Below are positions 43,868 through 53,552 of a DNA stretch of 64,000 nucleotides, piece after piece. Numbering within the stretch: the stretch's first letter is position 1; the number at the start of each line of letters is the position of its first letter. The stretch is taken from positions 62,001 to 126,000 of the forward strand of contig CAJUCN010000010.1 in NCBI GenBank assembly GCA_910585005.1, written 5' to 3'. The notes beneath the pieces are model-generated. The model searched no databases, had not been told where the DNA came from, and saw only the letters and a list, made by a program, of their open reading frames with translations. This DNA comes from an uncultured Lachnospiraceae bacterium. GTDB lineage: Bacteria > Bacillota > Clostridia > Lachnospirales > Lachnospiraceae. The position numbers were made by a program, and so were the translations under genes.

Positions 43868-45310
43868 TTAACGGTTTTTTGCCTCCCGAATAATGCGGTC
43901 TACTGCTGCTTCAGCATGTATTGGCAAAGCTGGCGCAGACGCCCCGGTTTCCGGCTCTTCCATTCCCTCATAAAAAGCATATAGGGCGTATCTGGCTAAA
44001 AGCCCCGACACCCGTCCTCTCTCCATGGAATCCTCAGCCCCCAGCACAATAACTATCAGATCATGATCCGTCTCTCCCCCATCTGCAGTCAAAGATGTGA
44101 CCAGGCAGGCGCCCGCTTTATTCGTGGTTCCAGTTTTCAGACCGGTGACTCCCGGCAGGTTATACAGTAGCGGATTACTATTTTTTACTTCAAAATCAAT
44201 GGATTCCAAAGTGGTCTCTTTCAAAGAAGTGATATCGGTAACTTGAGGATACACCTTCAAAAGATACGACACCAGACGAAACATATCCTCTGCACTCATG
44301 CGGTTCTGACGCTTTACAGGAATTGGTTCTTCCGTATATGAAGGCAGCCCATGGCTATTAAAAAAGACTGCCTGGGAAAGCCCCAGCTCCTGTGCCTTCT
44401 GATTCATCATCCTGACGAACCCTTCCTCCGAACCGGCAATGGATTCGGCCAGGCACAACGCACATTCGTTGCTGGAAGGCAAAAGAATGCCAAACAAGAG
44501 ATCTTCTACCGTAATCTCATTTCCGGCCTCTAAAGGAACCACCCCGTCGTCTGAAGCTGCCAACAGTTCAACTGCATCAGAGATCGTGATCACATCCTCA
44601 AAGGTAATCTGTCCGGCAGCAACAGCATCCATTGCCAAAAGACAGGTCATAAGCTTGGAAGTGCTGGCTATCGGGTAGGGGCGGTCTGCTTGATACCGGT
44701 AATAGATTTTCCCGGTCGTGGCATCTCCCACCAATACACTGTTAACTCCCCCAAAATAACCGCTTTGTTCCAAATCCTCAGGTGAAATGCAAAAGGGTTC
44801 CTTGGTATGGATCTGCAGGGAATAATCGAAAGAAGCAGTGATATCGACATCCAAAAGCATAGCCAGATCTGTGGTCGTCATGAAACAATCGTAATCGCCA
44901 GAAGACAATTTCATGATCAAGGTATAATAAAGAGCCTTTTGCCCATTTACCTCAAACCCGTTTCGCCGCAGGGAAATATCCAGGTTTTCATCACTTTCCC
45001 ACGGAGCATGTTCTGTTCCCACTGGCGTATACTCCTCTCCCATGATTAAGGAGACGGCGTTTTGGGTAACTTCTAATGAAAAGGATTTCTCTGTATTCTT
45101 AAGGAGCATGGCTATATCCCGCAGGGAAAGATAGGTATTATGGGCATAGCCATAATCCAAGGTTTTGACCATATCTGCAACACCATCATCCGCCTGCACC
45201 TGGCAAACTCCTGAAATCTCAAAACTTGCAGATGCCCTGATAGGCAAAACAGCACATATGATGAACACGGCCAAAATAAGAAAACTTATTTGCTGTAACC
45301 TGGCTTTCAT
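43868..45310 (-). CDS. D-alanyl-D-alanine carboxypeptidase (PBP5/DacF-type)
   Basis: A 480-residue exported enzyme. A signal peptide (about 1-29) is followed by a copper-amine-oxidase-N-like stalk region (about 40-160) and the transpeptidase-fold domain with S216-T-S-K219, S279-S-N281 and K392-T-G394. It trims D-Ala from peptidoglycan stem peptides and binds penicillin. GGAGG lies six bases before the start. The upstream hypothetical gene is 18 bases away and probably co-transcribed. The extra N-terminal domain is not part of classical PBP5. Confidence 0.9.
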   Translation of the reverse strand: MKARLQQISFLILAVFIICAVLPIRASASFEISGVCQVQADDGVADMVKTLDYGYAHNTYLSLRDIAMLLKNTEKSFSLEVTQNAVSLIMGEEYTPVGTEHAPWESDENLDISLRRNGFEVNGQKALYYTLIMKLSSGDYDCFMTTTDLAMLLDVDITASFDYSLQIHTKEPFCISPEDLEQSGYFGGVNSVLVGDATTGKIYYRYQADRPYPIASTSKLMTCLLAMDAVAAGQITFEDVITISDAVELLAASDDGVVPLEAGNEITVEDLLFGILLPSSNECALCLAESIAGSEEGFVRMMNQKAQELGLSQAVFFNSHGLPSYTEEPIPVKRQNRMSAEDMFRLVSYLLKVYPQVTDITSLKETTLESIDFEVKNSNPLLYNLPGVTGLKTGTTNKAGACLVTSLTADGGETDHDLIVIVLGAEDSMERGRVSGLLARYALYAFYEGMEEPETGASAPALPIHAEAAVDRIIREAKNR

Positions 45311-45328
45311 CGTGATCCTCCCTTCTCC

Positions 45329-46048
45329 CTATTTTAGTGTGTATATTGTAGGGTCATCATAGAAAAAAGTACCGGAGGACCCGGAACCAGGTTCTTCTAG
45401 TAAGATGAGTGCATCCTCCTTTCGGATGCAGCGCTCTGTCCTCGTGTCAGACATTCCCGCAAAATCAAACTGTCTGATCAAAGTTTCCCCGGCAATTTCA
45501 TAAGTTCCATTGCCGTCATATTGTGCCTGCAAATCTTCCAGTGATGGTAGCAAAACCGGGCCATAAGACATCAAATAGGAGACAGTAGACATTCCAAACG
45601 TCTCCTTCACGAGATCTTCCACTGCTTCCTGACCCGTATCCCCCGGATAGTCCGCCATACGAAGCCTCTCCCCCAATAGTTCCAAAAATCCTCTGGCAAA
45701 CGCTTCATAAGCAGCTTGGTAACAGGCATCGTAGCTTTCAGGCTGGATATTGCAGCGAAAGGTTCCCCCTAAACGGGATGTCTGTTCCATCGTCAGATCC
45801 ACCTGAACCGTTAAATCCTGCATATAAGACTCCATGTCCCCCAAAGAAAACGATACGCCTTCTATGTCCTGCAGCCAATCAAGAGCGGTAACTACGGCCT
45901 GCTGCGTCATGTCCAGATCTGTTGTCCACTCCCCGGAAAAGTCACTGTCATCCAACGCAAAAAAATGCAAATATATTAAAAAAGCTGTGGAAGTTCCCAA
46001 CGCTAACAACAAAAAAGTAACTATGGCATTTTTTATCATTTTTCTCAT
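45329..46048 (-). CDS. Membrane-anchored protein of unknown function
   Basis: A 239-residue protein with one N-terminal helix (about 8-32, NAIVTFLLLALGTSTAFLIYLHFFAL) and an extracytoplasmic acidic domain. No lipobox or catalytic motif is seen. The domain has a helical pattern with MTQQAVVTALDWLQDIEG and repeated acidic stretches. It is first in a two-gene unit with the D,D-carboxypeptidase, so a cell-wall or sporulation-related role is possible. Family not recognised. Confidence 0.6.
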   Translation of the reverse strand: MRKMIKNAIVTFLLLALGTSTAFLIYLHFFALDDSDFSGEWTTDLDMTQQAVVTALDWLQDIEGVSFSLGDMESYMQDLTVQVDLTMEQTSRLGGTFRCNIQPESYDACYQAAYEAFARGFLELLGERLRMADYPGDTGQEAVEDLVKETFGMSTVSYLMSYGPVLLPSLEDLQAQYDGNGTYEIAGETLIRQFDFAGMSDTRTERCIRKEDALILLEEPGSGSSGTFFYDDPTIYTLK

Positions 46049-46457
46049 GGAGACAGACCCTCAATCCTTTTACATCTATTATGCCACCATATGGATGATT
46101 TCGCAAGCTGCTGGCACCATACGTTAAGCAATAAGTATTTTCATTTACAGCGGCAGGCTATCTTCCACACAAAGCGCCCCATATCCCTCTTATGCCAAGT
46201 TATTGTCATGAACTTTTTTCACTTTTCCCTACGCAAAATTCCCGAAAACCGCATAACTTCGTTGGGGTTATGATAAATTAATGTCAAGTTGGTGAACAAT
46301 TGATGGTAAATTAATGTCAAGTTGTGTTATAAAATAATTATCTTCATTATCCTATTTTCTACCTTACAAAGCACTGCAAAACTTCTTAAATTTCGGAGTG
46401 TAAGATTTTTGGTTGTTCAACTTTTCCTGTCTACACTTATATACTAACACCACTACA
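46049..46457. other. Intergenic stretch with a short direct repeat, no gene seen
   Basis: About 400 AT-rich bases between the membrane-anchored protein and the AlbA_2 gene. The only structure noticed is the repeat pair at 46274-46324. No convincing promoter, hairpin terminator or coding frame was found. Confidence 0.5.
46274..46324. repeat. Two direct repeats of TAAATTAATGTCAAGTTG, 33-bp period
   Basis: Copies at 46274-46291 and 46307-46324 are identical over 18 bases and separated by 15. On the minus strand each carries TTGACA. The pattern recalls multiple terminal repeats of some transposons such as IS21-type ends, but no transposase is near, so origin is unproven. Confidence 0.6.
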
Positions 46458-47792
46458 TTATTTATTCTCATAGTATCGCAGCTTTTTGGTTTTTCCTTTT
46501 TTAATCAATACCCCCTCACCAGTCAGCTCCCTCAAAAGCAGGATTGCAGTAGATTGAGACACACCAAGCACCATTTCCACATCACTACGAACAATAAAAC
46601 CTTTACTACGACACAGTTCCAAAACAGTATTTATTCGTTCTTCCTTTTTTGTCACACTGGTAGCTCCACCCGTTCTAAGGATATTTGGAGCTTTTTGTTC
46701 TTCTGCATGGAAGTTAGTATTGGGAAGCGTAATCTTAAAGGCATTACTTGTTGTTTCGATCAAAGGTTTCACAGCATAATCATTGTAACACTCATTGATT
46801 TTAAGAATTCCTGTACCATATGCTTCGATCAGTCGCAAACGATAGAAAATATTAGCTAAATACTGATTACGCAAAACAGACACCCCCAGCTTCACGTCAT
46901 CCAACGTAATGCCATTCACCAAACCACCAATTGTTACGAATTCAATCCGGTCTTCAAAAATGCTGATAAGAGTAGCCCCGCTGAAAGAATAGTCCCGATG
47001 GACAATCGCATTCAGTAGTGCCTCACGGATTGCCTCTGGCGGATAGTCGCGCATATCTAACCGGTCCAGTCCAGAGAATTCTGCACGAGTACGATTATAA
47101 CGCTCAATATAGTCAAAGGCTTCCTCCAGTTGCTCCAGAAGAGAACCAGACAATTCTCGGCGATCCTTGAATACAGTCTTCTTACTCCCCTCAAAAACAG
47201 CCAGTTTAATCATATGTGTACACTGCTCAGACAACAGAAACGCCAAATTAGTGTATGTATCATCCTCACCAATCAAATGAAGTGTACGCATTTGGGCTTT
47301 TCCAAACTCTACTTTCCGTTTTTTAAAGAAGTCAACAGACTTATCAAAAGTAAGATTCTGGTCAAGAGAACGGGCTGTCTCATAACTGTCACCACTGGTT
47401 TCCTTAATCATTTTCAAAATGACAGCATCTGTTGCCGGAACTGTTGATGCTCCTTGGCGAACATAAACACCCTCCGGGCGAATTCCTTTTCCTTGCAGAT
47501 AATACGGTCTTGCCGTACCGCGCTGAACAGTTACACATACAATTGACTTTTCGTCCATGACATCATCACGGCATTCTACAAACATAGTAATATCTGGCCG
47601 CACAGCATCTCTAATTGCATTGGTTACACGCAGCATAGTGCCATCAACGTTATCAACCCCACAAGCTGTTCCATCGTCGTTCACTCCGATATAAAGTGTA
47701 CCGCCCTCACAGTTTGCAAAGGCAACAATCGTATTTTTGATATCTTCAACGTATTCCCGCTTGAATTCAGTTGTTTTGTTTTCTACAAACAT
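46458..47792 (-). CDS. AlbA_2/Schlafen-type ATP-binding regulator
   Basis: A 444-residue protein. Residues about 6-120 form an AlbA_2 (divergent Schlafen-like) domain with TTEFKREY and ANCEGGTLYIGVNDDG. Residues about 230-370 resemble a GHKL/HATPase_c_4 domain (REALLNAIVHRDYSFSGATLISIFEDRIEF and LIEAYGTGI). A winged-helix segment ends the protein (VLELCRSKGFIVRSDVEMVLGVSQSTAILLLRELT). Such proteins are usually annotated as transcriptional regulators or linked to phage/mobile elements. The start at 47792 has GAGGG seven bases upstream. The gene appears AT-richer than its neighbours by eye, and lies at the boundary of the recombinase region, suggesting acquisition. Confidence 0.85.
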   Translation of the reverse strand: MFVENKTTEFKREYVEDIKNTIVAFANCEGGTLYIGVNDDGTACGVDNVDGTMLRVTNAIRDAVRPDITMFVECRDDVMDEKSIVCVTVQRGTARPYYLQGKGIRPEGVYVRQGASTVPATDAVILKMIKETSGDSYETARSLDQNLTFDKSVDFFKKRKVEFGKAQMRTLHLIGEDDTYTNLAFLLSEQCTHMIKLAVFEGSKKTVFKDRRELSGSLLEQLEEAFDYIERYNRTRAEFSGLDRLDMRDYPPEAIREALLNAIVHRDYSFSGATLISIFEDRIEFVTIGGLVNGITLDDVKLGVSVLRNQYLANIFYRLRLIEAYGTGILKINECYNDYAVKPLIETTSNAFKITLPNTNFHAEEQKAPNILRTGGATSVTKKEERINTVLELCRSKGFIVRSDVEMVLGVSQSTAILLLRELTGEGVLIKKGKTKKLRYYENK

Positions 47793-48025
47793 AAAGGATC
47801 CCTCACTCAATTCAAATCACATTCTAATCTAATAATTATTATAATCATTTTTCTATTATTTACAAGTAAAATCCAATTTTTGTGAGAAAGTAGATCCATG
47901 ATGTTATAAACTAAAGCAAAGCGCTTATTATCCCAAAAACCTCCTCATTTCTACCTCTGCATCCCCCTTCCACTTTACTGTTTCTACCGTTCTGCAACAT
48001 ACTGAGCGCTGTCTCTTTTTTGGCT

Positions 48026-49576
48026 TCATCCTTCCCGAAACTTCCACCTAATTTCCACCCTCTTATCCCTATAAACATATATCCTTTCAATAAAAGTATC
48101 CACTAATTCCTGTGTAAGTTCCTCTATATGGGAATGCCGGATGATCTGCTTCATATCTGCTTCAATCCTTTCCAATTCTTCTTCCAATGCAAAAAATTTC
48201 TCCTGATGTTCATTCATCAGCCCAGATAGTCGTTCTGCCTGCCGATCCAGTTCAACTGCTCTCCTCCGGTATTCCTCCGGTGTCATGCTGCCTGTTGCAT
48301 ACTTCTCATACACTTCATCTTTAGACGCCTGCACCTGTTTCTGTTCCTGCCGCAGACCCGCCATCTGATTCTTTATAGCAGCAAGCTGGCTCTTATGCAG
48401 CATATAAAGGCTTTTCTCCTGACTGGCTGCTTCTCCTCTGACCATCAGTTCTTTGCCTATCATGGTCAGGATCAACTCTTCCAGCGCACCTGCATTAAAA
48501 TTAGTGCAACACTCCGGTATCTGAAGCATGGCATGTTTCCAGCACTCAAAGCGCCTTCTCTTATTCTTTCCCTGCAATGGTTTATATACCATGGCATACC
48601 TGCACCCGCCGCAATACAGTTTCCCGGTAAGTGGATGCTTTTTCCTTTTCCTCTTTGTGGAGTTATCCGGATGAAATACAGAAACCTGCTTATAAACTTC
48701 CGGTGTGACCAATGCCTCATGATGGCCCGTAATTACTTTCCATTCTTCTTTTGGAAGCATTGTCATCTTTTTACTCCCTACTGACTTACTCGTCCTTCTC
48801 CCATAGGTCATCTCTCCAAGATAAAAACGGTTGTTCAGGATATTCCTGACTGCCTGTGCGCTCCATGCATGTGCTTTCCCGTCTCCTGCATATTTATCCG
48901 GCCTGCGTATCTGCATCATTGTAGGAACCCCTTCCCTACAAAGCTGCCTTGCTATCTGCGTACTGCTTTTGGACAGGACTGCAAGGGAAAAAATATACTG
49001 TACAATCTCCGCTTCTTCCTTATTGATAATGACCTTGTTCTTTTCTACAGAGCTTTTCATATAGCCAAAAGGTACCTGTCCAAAAACATACTCACCATTC
49101 GCGCACTTATTCTCAAAGGAAGCTTTCATTTTAACAGAAATATCTTTACTGTATAAATCATACAGGAGGGTTTTGAACGCAGTGTCAATCCCTATAGCTC
49201 TCCCATGATCCTCCCTGCTGTCATAACGGTCACCCAGCGCAATAAAACGTACACCCATAAATGGGAATATCTGGTTTAAATAAGTTCCCATTTCTATATA
49301 GTCCCTTGAAAACCGGGACATGTCCTTCACGATAATACACTGTATCCTGTTTTTCTTTACTTCGGTTAAAAGCTGATTCATCCCCGGCCTGTCCATTCCG
49401 GTGCCGGACCATCCATCATCACAGAACTCCTTTATCTCATATTCCTTTAGTTCTGCATCTCTCCGGACAAACTCTCTGATCAGCAGCCTCTGGCTTGATA
49501 TACTGTTGCTCTCATCTTTCCCTGAATCCTTTTTATCCTCCAATGACAGTCTTAAATACATCCCTATGATATTCAC
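48026..49576 (-). CDS. Large serine recombinase, third gene of triplet A
   Basis: A 516-residue large serine recombinase. The resolvase domain starts MNIIGMYLRLS with catalytic Ser11, followed by VKDMSRFSRDYIEMGTYL; the recombinase domain lies at about 160-280, a zinc ribbon (LYCGGCRYAM with later Cys pairs) near 310-360, and a coiled coil at about 380-470. Such enzymes catalyse directional integration or excision of mobile elements through a 5'-phosphoserine link. It overlaps gene two by four bases (ATGA). It corresponds to the gene at 59587 in the second triplet, being shorter and lacking the N-terminal extension of the middle member. Confidence 0.93.
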   Translation of the reverse strand: MNIIGMYLRLSLEDKKDSGKDESNSISSQRLLIREFVRRDAELKEYEIKEFCDDGWSGTGMDRPGMNQLLTEVKKNRIQCIIVKDMSRFSRDYIEMGTYLNQIFPFMGVRFIALGDRYDSREDHGRAIGIDTAFKTLLYDLYSKDISVKMKASFENKCANGEYVFGQVPFGYMKSSVEKNKVIINKEEAEIVQYIFSLAVLSKSSTQIARQLCREGVPTMMQIRRPDKYAGDGKAHAWSAQAVRNILNNRFYLGEMTYGRRTSKSVGSKKMTMLPKEEWKVITGHHEALVTPEVYKQVSVFHPDNSTKRKRKKHPLTGKLYCGGCRYAMVYKPLQGKNKRRRFECWKHAMLQIPECCTNFNAGALEELILTMIGKELMVRGEAASQEKSLYMLHKSQLAAIKNQMAGLRQEQKQVQASKDEVYEKYATGSMTPEEYRRRAVELDRQAERLSGLMNEHQEKFFALEEELERIEADMKQIIRHSHIEELTQELVDTFIERIYVYRDKRVEIRWKFREG

Positions 49577-51354
49577 CCGGCCACTCCTTCCAGCATTTCA
49601 TTCACATACCGGAACTGCACCTCAACACGCTTGCCCGGATAAACAAAAATCTTCTCTACGAATGCATCCATACGCTCCATGCTCAGTTCTTCTTCATTTT
49701 TCATTTTGAGCAGGGTTCGTATTGCCTTCAGATATTTTTCCTGTACCTTATCTATCTCCTTCTGCCTTTTTTTCAGCTCTCCTTCCCTTTTTTCCAGTTC
49801 ATAATGTTGCTCCGCCTGCTTCATTTTAATGTCTGCATATTCTTTCTGGGACAGTTTTCCTTCCTTATAGTCCATATATATGCCCTCTTCTTCCGCCTGC
49901 TTTTTCTGTGCCCTGTTCTGGATTGCCTTTATCTCTTTTTCGACCCGAATCCTTGCTGTATTGAATTGAGATTTTCCTACTTCTATATAACGCACCGTTT
50001 TATCTAAATAAATAGCAAATTCTACATGAAACACTGACAGCAGTATACCTGTCAGGTCATATCTGGAAATACGGTTTGATTGTGGGCATATTTCCACTTT
50101 CGTACTCCCGCCATTCAAGCAAAAATATCCGTCCATCCTTGCCCTCTCCCCATCTGCATAGGTCTTCACATAACTGTGCCTCGTCATCTTTCTTCCACAA
50201 ACACCGCAATAGAGCACATGGTCAAATACATTTTCCCCGATAGGCATTCCTTCCGTCCAGTGTGCGTGAGCAGCGGTAATTTTCTGAAGCTTTCTCCTCA
50301 CTTCCTGTGCCCTCTGATACAGATCCACATTAATCAATGCAGCATGAGTATTTTCTTTAATGACCCATTCTTCTATCGGTTTACATACACGGCTTTTTTC
50401 ATCGCGGGCAGTCAAAGTAGTCTTTCCCTGCACCAACCTTCCCGCATAGGTCTCCCGTTTGATGATTCCCTCTACACCGCTTTTTTCCCAGCCTTTGTAT
50501 TCTTTATCTGGCGGGCAGTATACTTCTTTTGTTTTTTTATAAACAGTCGGGGGATTAATCCTTCTGCGGTTCAGGTCATCTGCCACAGCTACATAACTTC
50601 CTTTTTCCACAAAAACTTTAAAAATGTGTTCCACAATCCCCGCAGTATTCTCATCTGGCGCCAGCGTTCTTACTTTGCCTTTCCAAACTGCTATGTAACC
50701 ATAAGGTGGCGGACCTCCTACATAAGCTCCTGCTTCCCTGCGCTGCCTAAGTCCTGCTTTTGCCTTTACGGAGAAATCCTTCGCATACATGTCATTGACA
50801 AGGTTCTTGATTTCCGCTGTCATCTGCCTTGTGTCATTGCCCTTCTCTTCGGTGTCAAATCCGTCAGAAACAGCAATGAACCGCACTCCCAGGAATGGGA
50901 ATATCTTTTCGATGTAATTGCCTGCCTCAAGATAATTCCTGCCGAATCTGGACAAGTCCTTCACAATCACACAGTCAATATCCCCCAACCGGATATCCTG
51001 CATCAGCCGGTTAAAACCGTCCCGGTTAAAGTTGCTCCCCGTCTTTCCAAGGTCACAGTAATGCCCGGCTATATCAATCACTTCCTTATTTTTCCGGTTA
51101 AACTCTTCCACAAATTTCTCAGCAATTCTTATCTGCACATCGATAGATTCTTTCTTTTTGGGGGTTCCCCCGGAATCCCTTTCTGTGTCAGCGGAAAGCC
51201 TTGCATATATTCCGGCCTTATATCTTTTCCGCCAGTTGCCTGCCCCATTCCTCACACTGTTAACGTTACTCCCTGTGTTTTCTCCTGAGATATTTGCCAA
51301 AAAGCTGCCTCTCTTTGAAATTCTTCCCACCTTATGCGCCCCTTTCCGCATCAT
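49573..51354 (-). CDS. Large serine recombinase, middle gene of triplet A
   Basis: A 593-residue large serine recombinase with a basic N-terminal extension of about 45 residues before IYARLS (Ser54). The resolvase domain contains DLGKTGSNFNRDGFNRLMQDIRLGDIDCVIVKDLSRFGRNYLEAGNYIEKIFPF, then a recombinase domain, zinc ribbon (LYCGVCGRKMTRH) and long coiled coil. It overlaps both neighbours: 23 bases with the first gene and four with the third. The paralogue in triplet B is at 61106. Confidence 0.93.
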   Translation of the reverse strand: MMRKGAHKVGRISKRGSFLANISGENTGSNVNSVRNGAGNWRKRYKAGIYARLSADTERDSGGTPKKKESIDVQIRIAEKFVEEFNRKNKEVIDIAGHYCDLGKTGSNFNRDGFNRLMQDIRLGDIDCVIVKDLSRFGRNYLEAGNYIEKIFPFLGVRFIAVSDGFDTEEKGNDTRQMTAEIKNLVNDMYAKDFSVKAKAGLRQRREAGAYVGGPPPYGYIAVWKGKVRTLAPDENTAGIVEHIFKVFVEKGSYVAVADDLNRRRINPPTVYKKTKEVYCPPDKEYKGWEKSGVEGIIKRETYAGRLVQGKTTLTARDEKSRVCKPIEEWVIKENTHAALINVDLYQRAQEVRRKLQKITAAHAHWTEGMPIGENVFDHVLYCGVCGRKMTRHSYVKTYADGERARMDGYFCLNGGSTKVEICPQSNRISRYDLTGILLSVFHVEFAIYLDKTVRYIEVGKSQFNTARIRVEKEIKAIQNRAQKKQAEEEGIYMDYKEGKLSQKEYADIKMKQAEQHYELEKREGELKKRQKEIDKVQEKYLKAIRTLLKMKNEEELSMERMDAFVEKIFVYPGKRVEVQFRYVNEMLEGVAG

Positions 51355-53026
51355 GCCCGCCTGCCTGCTGATCCTGCTGTCTTATGCCAATTTCCAGCAT
51401 AACCTCATACTGATCCATAAAATAGTATTCCATTTCAACCCGCCTGCCTTCGTATACATAGATGCGCTTTACAAGGCTGCTCAAGGTATGGCGGTCAATC
51501 TCTTTTAATTCCACACAATCCTGAAATGCCTTCAGTCTTCCGGCAGAAAGGACACCCTTTTTAAACATCTCCCTAATAAGGGTTTCCTGCCTCTTTTGTG
51601 CCTCCTCTAATTCAATGGCTTTCTTTTCAAAACCAGCATGAAGCCGCCGAGCCTCTTCCTTCGTCACAATGCCTTTCCTCAGATCATCATAAATTCCCGC
51701 ACATAAGCTGTAATATCTGTCCTGTTCTTCTTTCAGCCGCCGCAGTTCCCTGTCATAGGCTGAAACTTCTGAAAAACTGCCCGTCTCCTGCTCCTTTGCT
51801 TTATCAAAAAGGCGTTTCCCATCAAGGAATGCATTGGCATACTTTTTTACTGTAGCCTCTACAATATCTTTCAGAACTCTTTCCTCTATGCTGTGCCTGC
51901 TGCACCCGTCTCCCCGGTTTTTTGTTGAGCAGATATAATAAATTTTCTCTTTCTCCTTATAGCGGACTATCCGGCGCACCATCTGCTCCCTGCAGTCGCC
52001 GCAGAATAAAAGCCCTGAAAACAGCCCGGACTTTTCCATTCCCGGCCCCAGCCTGATGTCTGACTTAAGAAGGTTCTGCACAATCTGGAAATCATCTTCC
52101 GTAACCAGCGCCTCATGGGTATTTTTCACGCACACCCATTCCTCTCTGGGCTTTTCCACAATCTTTTTTACCTTATAATTGACCTTCTGTGATTTTCCCT
52201 GTTGGAGATGCCCTAAATAGATCTCATTAGTCAGTATCCTTTTTACAGAAGCATTCCTCCAAAGGGATTTTCCCACCCCTCGGAATCCCCCGTTGTAATT
52301 AATCCCAAGGGATTTCTTGTACTCCTTAGGGGAAAGGATACCCAGCCCATTTAACTTCTCTGCTATAGCCGACACTGCCATACCTGCAATCTTCCACTCA
52401 AAAATCTGTCTCACAATCCTGCCCGCATATTCATCCATTACAAGATGGTTCTTGTCTGCTTCATCTTTTCTATACCCATACACTGCAAAAGGGGAAATAC
52501 ACTCCCCATTTCTCCACTTTACTTCCAGACCGCTCTTTACCTTTGTGGAAATATCCCGGCAATAGGAATCATTAATAAAGTTCTTCACCGGCAACACAAT
52601 GGAGCTGGTTCCCATATCTACTGAAAAACTGTCATAGTCATCCGTCAGTGCAATAAAACGCACGCCAAGAGCCGGGAAGGTTTTCTGGATATATCTTCCG
52701 GCTTCAATATAATCACGCCCGAAACGGGACAGGTCTTTTACAATCACGCAATTTACCCTGCCCGCCTCAATGTCACACATCATCCTCTTAAATTCTGGTC
52801 TGTCGAAATTACTGCCCGAAAATCCATCGTCAACATAGATATCATACAATTCGATATCCTGCCTCTCACGGATATAGGCTCTGATCAGCTCACGCTGATT
52901 CCCGATGCTCTCACTCTCGCTCTTTACAGATGCCTGTATCCCACTGTCCTTTGCACTGCCGCCACTGGCAGCATCATCCCGCGAAAGGCGAAGATACATG
53001 GCTGCATAGAATCTTCTTTCTTTCAT
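51332..53026 (-). CDS. Large serine recombinase, first gene of triplet A
   Basis: A 564-residue large serine recombinase. The catalytic Ser15 lies in MYLRLS; VKDLSRFGRDYIEAGRYIQKTFP follows. The recombinase domain at about 175-300 contains PKEYKKSLG, the zinc ribbon is FCGDCREQMVRR with a distal C-x8-C, a coiled coil lies at about 420-500, and the protein ends with a DUF4368-like segment IYVYEGRRVEMEYYF. Its closest counterpart in the window is the gene at 62777. A small DUF6870 gene lies 116 bases upstream in the same orientation. Confidence 0.93.
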   Translation of the reverse strand: MKERRFYAAMYLRLSRDDAASGGSAKDSGIQASVKSESESIGNQRELIRAYIRERQDIELYDIYVDDGFSGSNFDRPEFKRMMCDIEAGRVNCVIVKDLSRFGRDYIEAGRYIQKTFPALGVRFIALTDDYDSFSVDMGTSSIVLPVKNFINDSYCRDISTKVKSGLEVKWRNGECISPFAVYGYRKDEADKNHLVMDEYAGRIVRQIFEWKIAGMAVSAIAEKLNGLGILSPKEYKKSLGINYNGGFRGVGKSLWRNASVKRILTNEIYLGHLQQGKSQKVNYKVKKIVEKPREEWVCVKNTHEALVTEDDFQIVQNLLKSDIRLGPGMEKSGLFSGLLFCGDCREQMVRRIVRYKEKEKIYYICSTKNRGDGCSRHSIEERVLKDIVEATVKKYANAFLDGKRLFDKAKEQETGSFSEVSAYDRELRRLKEEQDRYYSLCAGIYDDLRKGIVTKEEARRLHAGFEKKAIELEEAQKRQETLIREMFKKGVLSAGRLKAFQDCVELKEIDRHTLSSLVKRIYVYEGRRVEMEYYFMDQYEVMLEIGIRQQDQQAGGHDAERGA

Positions 53027-53142
53027 ATACGCATCTCTCCCGACTTTTATGTTTGGCTCACATAAGAACCTGGCAAGTCAGATGCAACACCAATTGGATC
53101 CTGACTATATATCATCACATTTTTTCGCTTTGTTTAAGCCGG

Positions 53143-53439
53143 TTATACATAAACTTCTGCAAGCCTGCGTATATATTCTTCCATCTTCTCATTGATCGTG
53201 GAACCTTCTTTCTGGTAGCATACTTTCACCACATAATCCCCAATCCTGTTAACATACGGATTTTTAGTCTGCCTTGCAAAAGATGCTAATTTCTTTTCCA
53301 CTGGCGCCTTTGTATCTATTGCTATATCCCTTAAATCTGTCAATGTATCTATGTCCACTGTCCGCACATCTACTGCTGCCATTTCCCTTAATTCCTCTGG
53401 TGTAAACCCTGCCAGCGCCCCTGCTGCAAGTCTCATGGC
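53143..53439 (-). CDS. DUF6870-like small protein upstream of recombinase triplet A
   Basis: A 98-residue acidic protein beginning MRLAAGALAGFTPEELREMAAVDVRTVD. The pattern VDVRTVDIDTLTDLRDIAID, followed by KNPYVNRIGDYVVKVCY, matches DUF6870 proteins found in Firmicute integrative elements. AAGGAG lies 11 bases before the ATG at 53439; an alternative in-frame ATG at 53508 adds a basic N-terminus. The inverted repeat at 53518-53552 lies just upstream. It may be a recombination accessory or regulatory protein, but nothing in sequence shows this. Confidence 0.6.
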   Translation of the reverse strand, partial: AMRLAAGALAGFTPEELREMAAVDVRTVDIDTLTDLRDIAIDTKAPVEKKLASFARQTKNPYVNRIGDYVVKVCYQKEGSTINEKMEEYIRRLAEVYV

Positions 53440-53517
53440 ACAATCATCTCCTTTTCCGTTTCCCCCAGCTTTGGAAAGAATGCCTGCTTTTGGCTTTCTT
53501 CTGTGCAAAGCTTTAGA

Positions 53518-53552
53518 ATTTCTAAGTCCGCATATTTTGCAGACTTAGAAAT
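53518..53552. repeat. Long perfect inverted repeat upstream of the recombinase block
   Basis: Eleven-base arms ATTTCTAAGTC and GACTTAGAAAT, with an inner GCA/TGC pairing, separated by 13 bases. There is no U-run on either strand, so it is not a simple terminator. It could be an operator or a recombinase-related site. Confidence 0.65.

Noticed and set aside
46049..46457. Intact IS21-type insertion sequence
   Set aside because: Only repeat-like ends are present; there is no IstA or IstB coding sequence nearby.
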